The notes under the pieces are model-generated. The model was given only the letters and a program-made list of their open reading frames with translations. It made no database searches and was not told the origin of the DNA. A program made the position numbers and the translations under genes. From Mycobacterium gordonae (GTDB lineage: Bacteria > Actinomycetota > Actinomycetes > Mycobacteriales > Mycobacteriaceae), in the NCBI RefSeq assembly GCF_017086405.1, contig NZ_CP070973.1, positions 1,426,001 to 1,490,000 on the forward strand: DNA of 64,000 nucleotides, written 5' to 3'. The stretch's first letter is position 1, and each line of letters starts with the position of its first letter. This document shows, piece by piece, positions 19,520 to 35,091 of this stretch.

Positions 19520-20292
19520 CTCGGCGCCGACACGGTGTCGGTGATCAACCCCGCCACCAACACCGTGATCCGCACCATCGGGGTAGGCAGTAGACCGTCC
19601 GGTGTGGCGGTCGACCCGGGCGGAAACGTCTATGTCGCCAACTTCGGCGCCGACACGGTGTCGGTGATCAACCCCGCCACCGACACGGTGACCGGAACCG
19701 CCGCGGTGGGCAGTGGACCGTCCGGGGTGGCGGTCAACCCCGGCGGGAACGTCTACGTCACCAACTTCGCCAGCACCACGGTGTCGGTGATCGACCCTGC
19801 CACCAACACCGTGACCGCCATCGATGTGGGCAGCTCGCCGTTCGGGGTGGCGGTCAATCCCGGCGGCAACATCTACGTCACCAACGCCGGCGCCGACACG
19901 GTGTCGGCGATCGACCCTGCCACCAACACCGTGACCACCACCGATGTGGGCAGCTTCCCGCGGGGGTGGCGGTCAACCCGGGGCACAAGGTCTATGTCGC
20001 CAACTATGACGACGGAACGGTGTCGGTGATCAACCCCGACAACAACACCGTGACCGGCACTGTTCGCGTGGGCGGCAATCCGTTTGGCGTAGCGGTCAGC
20101 CCGACCAGCGGCTACGCATTCGTCGCCAACAACGCCAGCGGCACGGTGTCGGTGATCAACCCCTCCACCAACGTCGTGACCGCCACCATCGCTGTGGGCA
20201 CCGGTCCGTTCGGGGTTGCGGTCGATCCCGGCACCGGCGCGGTGTACGTCACCAACGGCGGCGAGAGCACGGTATCGGTGATCCACGGCTAA
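18237..20292 (+). pseudogene. Second PE_PGRS/YVTN-propeller gene, frame broken twice as read
   Basis: Reads as three overlapping frames: 18237 to about 18918 (PE domain and start of PGRS), about 18919 to 19966 (PGRS and propeller repeats 1-4), and about 19966 to 20292 (repeats 5-7). Both breaks fit loss of one G: GGGG at 18915-18918 where the twin gene has five, and GGGGG at 19962-19966 where the repeat consensus needs six. Restoring both gives a 685-residue protein of the same plan as the copy at 15086-17152, again with seven YVTN repeats. The first 1.4 kb is identical to the twin, while the propeller is clearly diverged until the shared 3' end. It may be a real pseudogene or a sequence error. 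The ATG has GGGAGGG upstream. Confidence 0.8.
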
Positions 20293-20827
20293 TCCGCCGC
20301 CGGCCGTGGACCGGGGTGCGAGGTGATCGAGGCCCTACAACGGTCCTGGACCCACCCACCCCGCAACAACCTGTCCTGCCGGCGAGTGGTTAGAGGGTCT
20401 TGGTGGCTGGTGGGCTGTATCCGATGGTGTTGCGCCACAATGTGAGCCAATGCTGTGCCTAGGGCGGTGTGCCGGTAGGTGCAGGAAATCGGTCGTCATG
20501 TGGGTCGGGCGAGTCGCGCCGGGCTCGGTGCCGATGCCGGCGCCTGGCAGCGGCAATCCGTGAAGCGCCGGATGCGATGAGAGTCGCCCGGTCCGCCGCC
20601 AACATCGTCGGGCCAGAAACCAGCGCAATTTGACCGTCGCCGAACGAGCTACCCCGATGCTGAGCTGTTAAGGCCGTGGGCGCCGCGATTATCAAGGCGC
20701 TGTACCGGGGGCCGTCGCAGCGCGTTCGCCCAATGGCGCAAAATTCAACGTCGAGCTGGGGCTCTGCGCGAAGCCGGGGCCCTCGACCCGACTCTGACAG
20801 TCGGACAAGCTTCGGCGCGTGGTCAGT
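20293..20827. other. Intergenic region, nothing identified
   Basis: 535 bases between the 3' ends of the second propeller gene and lpqD. Open frames of 60-100 codons exist on both strands but lack ribosome sites and recognisable products. The first ~25 bases (TAATCCGCCGCC to GTGGACCGG) match the 3' flank of the twin gene near 15065-15090, so the duplication once extended past the stop codon. Confidence 0.5.
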
Positions 20828-21538
20828 TCAGTTGAAGCTGCGTACCCCATCCCAATCCACCAGCGTCCAGCCGGTGGTCGGATTGCCGGTGATGACCACC
20901 CGCCCGACGTTGGGCAGTGGGTGACTGTTGAGCAGGCTGAGCTTGGGGTTCTTGACGTTCATCAGCGTCCACACCATGATCGCGGTGCCCTGGGAGAACA
21001 CCGCGGGCTTGTTGTGGCCGCTGTCGTAGATCTTGCGGATGGCGCCGCTGAACTGCGAGTTGAAATCGCTGCCGCTCACCGACCCCGGGATGCTGGTGTC
21101 CACGTCACCGTCCACCCAGCGGACAGGGGCCAGCAGGTAGGTCGAGTTGGCCATCGATTCGGGCTTGCCGTTGTACCAGCCGGCATTGAGGGATTGCAGG
21201 CCCTGCAGGATCTCGACCTGCCGGCCGACCTCGGTGGCCAGCGGCCCGGCGGTCTGCTGGTCTGCGGACATGGGGGAGGAGTACAGCGCGTCGAAGTCGG
21301 AATGTCCGACCTGATGGGCCAGCTGCTGAGCCTGGCCCTTGCCATCCACGGTGAGGCTGGGACCAGGTACTGCAGTGTCGATGACGCCGTCGGCGTTGGC
21401 TTGGGATTGTGCGTTGCGGATGAAGGTCAAGGTGATGCTGCGTGCCTGCGGGCTACTGCTGCAGGCCCCGACGATCACCGCCACGGCGGCCACAGCGACG
21501 AATTGGGAGGCCCTCCGGATCAATGTGCGCTTCGGCAT
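20828..21538 (-). CDS. lpqD: Lipoprotein LpqD, histidine-phosphatase-like
   Basis: 236 residues from ATG 21538, the length I recall for Mtb LpqD (Rv3390). Lipoprotein signal: basic MPKRTLIRRAS, hydrophobic AVAAVAVIV, lipobox VGAC with the acylated Cys. The mature domain has the phosphoglycerate-mutase/histidine-phosphatase layout, but the RHG motif reads IRNAQSQANADG (His to Asn), and the second His position is in VFSQGTAI (Gln). It therefore probably lacks phosphatase activity. Extracytoplasmic, membrane-anchored; role unknown. Divergent from htdY with 94 bases between. Confidence 0.9.
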   Translation of the reverse strand: MPKRTLIRRASQFVAVAAVAVIVGACSSSPQARSITLTFIRNAQSQANADGVIDTAVPGPSLTVDGKGQAQQLAHQVGHSDFDALYSSPMSADQQTAGPLATEVGRQVEILQGLQSLNAGWYNGKPESMANSTYLLAPVRWVDGDVDTSIPGSVSGSDFNSQFSGAIRKIYDSGHNKPAVFSQGTAIMVWTLMNVKNPKLSLLNSHPLPNVGRVVITGNPTTGWTLVDWDGVRSFN

Positions 21539-21632
21539 GGCGATAGCCTGCCCTGCCGACACCGTCGGAGGGAAGGGTTTGCGATGGTTACTTCACCGAA
21601 ATTGCGGAATTGAAATCTCAGAGGAGACTCGC

Positions 21633-22502
21633 ATGGCGATTGATCCGAGTGCCGTCGGCGCGGTGACCAAGCCCCAGTTGTTCGAGTGGACCGACCGGGA
21701 CACGCTGCTGTACGCGCTCGGAGTCGGCGCCGGGCTTGAGGATCTGTCCTTCACCACCGAGAACAGCCATGACATTCCGCAGCAGGTGCTGCCCACCTAC
21801 GCGGTGATCTGCTGCCCCGCTTTCGGGGCGGCCGGCAAAGTCGGAACGTTCAATTGGGCCATGCTGCTGCACGGATCGCAGACCGTCCGGCTGCACGCGC
21901 CGCTGCCGCCGGCCGGCAAGCTGTCCGTGGTGTCGGAGGTGGTGGACATCCAGGACAAAGGAGAAGGGAAAAACGCGATCCTGATGCTGCGCGGCAAAGG
22001 CACCGATCCCGACAGCGGGACGCTGATCGCCGAGACGTTGACGACGCTAGTCATCCGCGGTGAGGGCGGCTTCGGTGGTGCGAAGGGGGAGCGGCCGGTG
22101 GCCCCGGAGTTTCCCGACCGCGAGCCCGACGTTCGGATCGAGCTGCCCACCCGGGAGGACCAGGCGTTGATCTACCGGCTGTCCGGTGACCGCAACCCGC
22201 TGCACAGCGATCCCTGGTTCGCCACCAACCTCGCCGGGTTCCCGCGCCCAATCCTGCACGGCCTGTGCACTTATGGCGTCACCGGCCGCGCGCTGGTGGC
22301 CGAGCTGGGTCAGGGTGTGGCGGCCAACATCACCTCGATCGCGGCGCGGTTCACCAAGCCGGTGTTTCCGGGCGAGACGCTGACGACGTTGATCTGGAAG
22401 ACCGAACCGGGCAGGGCGGTGTTCCGCACCGAGGCGTCCGGCGCCGAGGGTCAGGGACCCCGGCTGGTGCTCGACGACGGTGAGGTGGAGTACGTCGCCT
22501 AG
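21633..22502 (+). CDS. htdY: 3-hydroxyacyl-thioester dehydratase, double hotdog (MaoC-like)
   Basis: 289 residues. Dehydrates (or hydrates) 3-hydroxyacyl-CoA/ACP thioesters in fatty or mycolic acid metabolism; in Mtb, HtdY (Rv3389c) is a type 2 enoyl-CoA hydratase-like enzyme. The C-terminal hotdog carries the hydratase-2 motif YRLSGDRNPLHSDPWFA, with D186, N188 and H191 forming the catalytic set; the N-terminal hotdog (about 15-140) is degenerate, as is usual. ATG 21633 chosen because GAGGAG stands nine bases upstream. Intact. The stop codon TAG is inside the first unit of a 32-base direct repeat. Confidence 0.92.
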   Translation: MAIDPSAVGAVTKPQLFEWTDRDTLLYALGVGAGLEDLSFTTENSHDIPQQVLPTYAVICCPAFGAAGKVGTFNWAMLLHGSQTVRLHAPLPPAGKLSVVSEVVDIQDKGEGKNAILMLRGKGTDPDSGTLIAETLTTLVIRGEGGFGGAKGERPVAPEFPDREPDVRIELPTREDQALIYRLSGDRNPLHSDPWFATNLAGFPRPILHGLCTYGVTGRALVAELGQGVAANITSIAARFTKPVFPGETLTTLIWKTEPGRAVFRTEASGAEGQGPRLVLDDGEVEYVA

Positions 22503-22585
22503 CGGCGATCGCACGCGCGGCGGAGCCGGGGGTTGCGGGTCGCCGCCGTGTGTCTAGCGGCGATCGCACGCGCGGCGGAGCCGGG
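22499..22585 (+). repeat. Two-unit 32-base direct repeat after htdY
   Basis: CTAGCGGCGATCGCACGCGC followed by 12 further bases occurs at 22499-22530 and again at 22554-22585 (55-base period), with partial similarity continuing about 12 bases past each unit. The first unit supplies the htdY stop codon. It sits between convergent genes (htdY and the PE_PGRS array). It may be a dispersed intergenic element, but I cannot test copy number here. Confidence 0.75.
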
Positions 22586-22626
22586 CGCTGCGGGTCTGAT
22601 CACCGGCCGTTGATCGGGTCTTCGGG

Positions 22627-25600
22627 CTATCCCGACGCGCCCTGGGGCCCTACCTGGCCCTGGCTGCCGGTTGCGCCGTGCGCGCCGGTTCCGCCGGCGG
22701 CGCCGTTTGCGCCGCGTCGCGTGCCCGCGACCTCCGCCACCCCCGCCTCGCCGCCCGCGCCGCCAGAGCCCCCCGTTCCGCCGTCACCGCCGAGACCCGC
22801 GGCGCCGCCGATGCCGCCGGCACCGAATGTGGGTCCCGCTCCGCCGGCCCCGCCGGCGCCGCCATTGCCGCCCGCACCGCCTGACCCCCCGGTGCCGCCG
22901 GTGCCGCCATTGCCGCCGTTGCCGCTCTGCGGAGTCACAAGTGCGTGAGGATTGGTAACTGCGCCGCCGTTGCCGCCGTTGCCACCCGGGCCGCCGGCCG
23001 CGCCCGCCCCGCCGGCCGCTCCTGCCCCGCCAGCGCCGCCGCTGCCGCCCATGACGCCGGTCAGGTTGCCGATCTTTCCGGCGGCGCCGCCGCTGCCGCC
23101 TGCCCCCCCGTTGCCGCCGGTTCCGCCGGTCGCGCCGGTGCCGCCTTGTCCGCCGTGTCCCGCATTGCCGCCGAAGCCGCCGTCGCCGTAGCCGCCGTAG
23201 CCGCCGTTGCCGCCCTTGCCGCCCGTGCCGCCGGCGCCCCCGTCGCCGCCTGCCCCAGCGGTAGTTAGACCCTTTGCTGTCGTAGCAAGGTCTCCGCCAT
23301 TGCCCCCGTTGCCGCCGTTACCCCCGGCGCCACCGCCACCGCCGTGTCCGCCGTTACCGGCTTGGCCGAGAACGACATCACCAAGGATCCCGCCGCCGTT
23401 GCCACCGTTGCCGCCGTTAGCACCGACGCCGCCGAGGCCGCCATCGCCGCCTCTTCCTCCTATCGCTTGGTTTCTTACACCTGCTGGTAAGGCGGTGCCG
23501 CCTTCGCCGCCGTTTCCGCCGTTTTCGGCAATCATGGTTCCGTCGGCACCCCGCAGGCCATCGGATGCCCGGCCAGAGCCGGAGGAGCCGTTTGAACCGC
23601 TGGCGGCTGTCGGCCCGCCGGGAATAGGAGCGGGATTGACCGCGGGGGCGCCGACGGCGCCGGTGCCACCCGCACCGCCTCGGCCACCGTTGCCGGCCGT
23701 GCCCATACCGCCCTCGACCCCGCCGTTACCTGCTGAACCACCCGCGCCGCCGTTGCCGCCGGCCCCGCCCGCCCCGCCGATGCCACCGTTGCCGCCCGCA
23801 TGACCCATCGAGATCGCGGCTCCGCCGTTTCCGCCGTGGCCACCGGTGCCTCCGACACCGCCGTCACCGCCGAGACCGCCCGTCGCGCCGGATCCGCCCG
23901 CCGCACCGCCCCGGCCACCGTTGCCGGCGTCGCCGCCCGCGGTGCCATGACCACCGGTACCTGCTGAAACGCCGGCTACGCCCGCTGCGCCCGACCCACC
24001 GTCGCCGCCGCGGCCGCCGACCCCGCCATCGCCGGCGGTGCCGGCCTTGCCGGCGGTACCGCCCGCACCCGCTGAACCCGCGTCGCCGCCCGCTCCGCCG
24101 GCCCCGCCGGCCGCGCCGTCGCCGCCGTGACCGCCAGTGAGGTTGGTACCGGCCGGGCCAGCTGCTCCGCCGTTTCCGCCGTCACCGCCGGTGCCACCCG
24201 TACCGCCTTCCCCACCGCGTCCGCCGGTGCCGCCGGCGCCGCCGGCCGTGCCGCCTAGACCCCCGGCCCCGCCGTCGCCTCCCGCGGTGCCGTTGCCGCC
24301 GTTGCCGCCGCCGATGCCACCGGTCGCGCCGTGGAACCCGGCTCCGCCAGTTCCCCCTTGCCCGCCGGCACCGCCGTTGCCGCCAAGGCCTGCCGCACCC
24401 GCACTACCTCCTGCTCCACCGGCGGCGCCGCCGACGCCGGCCGCGCCGCCGTCGCCGCCGAAGCCGCCGCCGCCGCCCTTGCCGCCGCCTTTCGTGGCGG
24501 TTCCCGCGGAGCCCGTGCCGCCGATGCCGCCGGTGCCGCCGGTGCCGCCGGTGCCGCCCTGGCCGCCGCTGCCTGCGTCGGCCCCGGCCCCGCCGGCCGC
24601 ACCGCCTTTACCCCCCGTCCCGCCTTGTCCGCCGGCGGTACCGCTGCTGCCCTTGCCGCCCACGCTGACGGTAACGCCGTCGCCGCCGATACCCCCATTG
24701 CCGCCGATGCCGCCGCTCCCGCCGGCGCCGGCATGGCCTTGCGCACCCGCGTTGCCGCCGGCGCCGCCAGCCAGGCCACCAGAGCCTGCCGCGCCACCGT
24801 CGCCGCCGACCCCACCGGTACCACCTTGACCACCGGCGGTGAAGGCGTCACCCGAGGTGCCGACGCCTCCGGTGCCGCCGGTGCCTCCGCGGCCGCCAGT
24901 GCCCCCCTGGCCGCCGTCGCCAGCCTTGGCGCTGCCGCCGAGACCGGCCGCGCCGCCCTTGCCACCAGCGCCACCGGCGCCACCGGCGGTGCCGGTGCCG
25001 CCAGTGCCGCCGTTCGACGCGCCCGTACCGCCGACACCACCGTCGCCACCGTCGCCGCCGGTGCCGCCGACACCGCCGGTACCTCCGTTGCCGGCCGCGC
25101 CGGCGTTGCCGCCCGGACCGCCCGACGCGCCGCCGGCTCCGGCGGCACCGCCTTGGCCGGCGGTCCCGCCGTCACCGCCGCGGCCCCCGGCCAGCAAGGT
25201 GTTGCCGGCTGTTCCCGCGCCGCCGTTGCCGCCGTTGCCGCCGGTGCCGCCGTTACCGCCGCGGCCACCGTCGCCGGCGTCACCGCCGGCTCCGCCGGCC
25301 GCACCGCCCTGCCCGCCGGTACCGCCCTGGCCACCGGCGGTGCCAAGTCCTCCGGTTCCACTCGTCAGGCCGCTGTTGCCAGTACCGCCCCGGCCACCGT
25401 CGCCGCCCTGTCCACCGACCCCACCCGCGCCGGCGTGACCCGAGGCTCCGATGTTGCCGTCGGGGCCGCCGGAGGCGCCGCCGGCTCCCGCGCCGCCGCC
25501 CTGTCCGCCGACCCCGCCGGTACCGCCCCGGCCGCCGGCTTCGGTGCTGGTGCCCGCCGTTCCGATACCCCCGCCACCGCCGGCGCCGCCGATCCCGCCA

Positions 25601-28600
25601 TCGCCGCCCCGGCCCCCGTCGCCGGCTTTGCCGCTCATACCTCCGCCAGCCGCAGCGCCGGCCGCGCCGCCTTGACCACCCTTGCCGCCGGCGCCCCCGG
25701 CGGTGCCGCCGCCACCAGTGCCGCCGCCGGCCTCGCCCGCGATGCCGCCGCCACCGCTGCCTCCTGAGCCGCCGGTGCCGCCCATGCCGCCGGAGCCCGC
25801 CGTGCCGGCTGCACCCGCACTTCCGCCGGTGCCACCGGCGGCCCCGCCAACACCGGTCGCGCCGCCCTGGCCACCGGCTCCGCCTTCTCCGCCCCGGCCG
25901 CCGGCCTGCAGGGCGCTGCCGGCGCTGCCGCTGCCGCCCGTGCCGCCCGCCCCACCTAGGCCACCGATGCCCCCACTGCCACCGTCGCCGGCGTGGCTTC
26001 CGCCAGTTCCACCGCCGCCGGCGCCGCCGGTGCCACCCGCCCCGCCGGCGAATCCGGCACCGCCCGCGGCGCCACTGCCGGAGACGCCGTCGAAGCCTGC
26101 GCTACCGGTCCCGCCGTTGCCGCCCACTCCGCCGGTGCCACCACGGCCCACATCACCGCTAGATCCGCCGGTGCCGCCGATTCCGGCATTGCCACCCGCA
26201 CCGGCGGCGCCGCCGATTCCGCCGGTGCCGCCGGAACCACCGGCCGAACCGGCCACCGTGCCGGAGCCGCCGTCACCGCCGATGCCGCCCCGGCCGCCGT
26301 CACCGCCGGTGCCCCCGCCGCCGTTGATTCCGCCCGGCCGGACCCGCCTTGACCGCCGACCCCTCCGCGGCGCCGGCATACCCGGTGCTTCCTGCTGTGC
26401 CGGAGTGGGCGGCGGCGTGCGTGCCGGTGCTACCGGTACCGCCAAGGCCGCCGGTGCCGCCGAGGCCGCCGGTGCCCGCGGCGCCGGTTGTTCCGCCGGT
26501 GGCGCCGGTGCCGGCCGCGCCGCCGATACCGGCAGCACCCCCGGATCCTCCGGTTCCGCCGACTCCGCCGGACGAGCCGGCCAGGGTGCCTGATCCGCCT
26601 TGTCCGCCGGTGCCGCCCTGGCCGCCGATGCCGCCGGTGCCGCCGGTGCCGTTGATGCCGCCGGGACCGGCGTGACCGCCTTGGCCGCCGACTCCGCCGG
26701 CTCCTCCGGCAAAGCCGGTGCCGCCGACCGCCCCTGAATTGCTGGCCGCATCTGGCCCGACGCTGCCGGCCCCGCCTGCCCCGCCGGTGCCGCCGGTGCC
26801 GCCGGTGCCTGCGCTGCCCGCGGTACCGCCGATGCCACCGGTGCCGGCCGCGCCTCCGCCGCCGGCGGCACCTCCGGTCCCGCCGATGCCGCCGGCCGCG
26901 CCGGCCGAGCCGGCCAGGGTGCCTGATCCACCTGCCCCACCGGTGCCGCCCTGTCCGCCGCGTCCGCCGGTGCCGCCGCTGCCGTTGATCCCGCCGGCGC
27001 CGGTGTTACCGCCCTGACCGCCGGTGCCGCCGGCGCCGCCGGTTTCGCCGGTGCCGCCCTGAGCGGCGGAGTGGGCGGTGGCATCCAGACCGGTGCTTCC
27101 CGTCCCGCCAGTCCCACCTGTCCCGCCGGTGCCGCCCGTGCCGGCATCGCCGGTGGTGCCGCCGGTGCCACCGACGCCTGCCGCGCCGCCAGCACCGGCG
27201 TCGCCGCCACTTCCGCCGGTCCCGCCGGGTCCGCCCTGGCCGGCGGTGTTCGAGCCGCCAGTGCCGCCGGTACCGCCCTGTCCGCCGTGACCGCCCAGGC
27301 CGCCGGAGCCATTGATGCCACCCGGGCTCGCGTCGCCGCCGGTGCCGCCCGCCCCGCCGGCGCCACCGGCAAAGCCGACGCCACCCGCGGCTCCCGAACC
27401 GGCGCCGGCGCCGGCGCCGCCGGACCCGCCGGCGCCGCCCGTGCCGCCTTTGCCGCCGATCCCGGGCTGGCCGGCGGCTCCACCGCTGCCGCCAGTCCCG
27501 GCCGCACCGCCTGCGCCTGCCGCGCCGCCGGTACCGCCGGCCCCGCCGGTGCCCCCGACGCCGTCGGTGCTGGAACCTGCGGCGCCGCCGGTCCCGCCCA
27601 GCCCGCCGGCCCCGCCGGCTCCGCCGTTTCCGTTAATTCCGCCAGAGCCGGCCAGCCCGCCGTGGCCCCCGGCGCCGCCGGCGCCGCCGGCGAACCCCAC
27701 GCCACCGACGGCGCCCGATCCTGCGGCCGCGTCAGCACCGGCAGCGCCAGACCCGCCGGCACCGCCAGTTCCGCCCACACCGCCGGCGCCGGCGACGCCG
27801 GCCGCCCCGCCAGCGCCAAGGAAGTGTCCGGCACCGCCCGCGCCGCCGTGACCTGCGGCGCCGCCATCGCCGCCCGTGCCGCCGGCGCCCCCGATGCCGC
27901 CGAGTCCGGCAGCGTTGCCGTCGGCGCCGATGCCGCCGGGACCGCCGGCCCCGCCCTGCCCGCCGAGCCCGCCCCGCCCGCCCGCGCCGAACAGCAGCGC
28001 GCTCTGACCGCCGGCGCCCCCCGCGCCGCCGGCGCCGCCGCTGCCACCGGTGCCGCCGAACGCGCCACCAGCGCTACCGGCGCCCCCGGTGCCCCCATTG
28101 CCGCCCGCGCCGCCGGGGGCGAACCAGCCGCCGGCCCCGCCATCACCGCCGCGCCCACCGGGCGCCGCGTCGCTCCCGGGGCCGCCGGCTCCGCCGGCGC
28201 CGCCGGCCCCGAACAGCAAGTCGGCGCGACCACCCGTGCCGCCGGTGCCGCCACCTGGGCCGCCGGCCCCGCCGACGCCGCCGCCGCCCCACAGCCACCC
28301 ACCGTCGCCCCCGAATCCGCCGGTGCCGCCGCCGGCGCCGCCGGTCCCGCCGGCGCCGCCGGTTCCGAACAGCAGCCCGCCGGTCCCGCCGGCGCCGCCG
28401 CTGCCCCCGCCCGCGCCGCCGGCGCCGCCGGCCCCGCCTTTGCCCCAGAGTCCGGCGCTGCCGCCGGCGCCGCCGGTCTGTCCCGGGGCACCCGGGGCGC
28501 CGTTGCCGCCGTTGCCGAACAGCAGACCGCCGGCGCCGCCGGCGCCGCCGGGTGCGGTGGCATTGGCGCCATCGCCGATCAAGGGCCGTCCGAGCAGGGC

Positions 28601-28924
28601 CTGGGCGGGGGAGTTGAGCAGATCCAGCAGCACCTGTTCGGCGTTGGTTGCCTCGGCCGACGCGTAGAACCCCGCGCCGGCCCGCAGCGCCATCACCACC
28701 TGCCGATGGAACGCCGCCGTCTGTTCGCCGATGAGCTGATATTGCTGACCGTGCTGTCCGAAGAGCGCCGCGATCCCCGCCGACACCTCATCCGCGGCGG
28801 CGGGTAGGACCGTGGTGGTGAACCGTGCCGCCGCCGCATTGGCCGCACCGACCGCCGCCTCGACAGCAGCCAAGTCTTGTGCTGCGGAACTCACCAAGTC
28901 CGGCGCGATTACTACGAAAGACAC
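22627..28924 (-). CDS. Giant PE_PGRS protein, third gene of tandem array (frame-disrupted as read)
   Basis: Starts GTG-TCT-TTC ([21 protein letters not shown]), with AGGAG overlapping the stop of the gene upstream. PE domain 1 to about 95; linker [14 protein letters not shown] near 115-128; then an uninterrupted Gly-rich PGRS tract to the end ([13 protein letters not shown]). The frame from the start stops at 26300 with a basic nonsense tail, while the continuing PGRS frame runs to 22627. Two one-base losses explain this (a G and a C, both within about 26328-26362). With both restored the product is 2,099 residues. Predicted ESX-exported surface protein; no C-terminal domain is seen. The locus is where Mtb has PE_PGRS52 (Rv3388, about 730 residues), so this may be an expansion of it. 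Confidence 0.82.
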
Positions 28925-28933
28925 CAGCCGCTC

Positions 28934-35082
<6,149 letters not shown>

Positions 35083-35091
35083 CAGTGGCTC

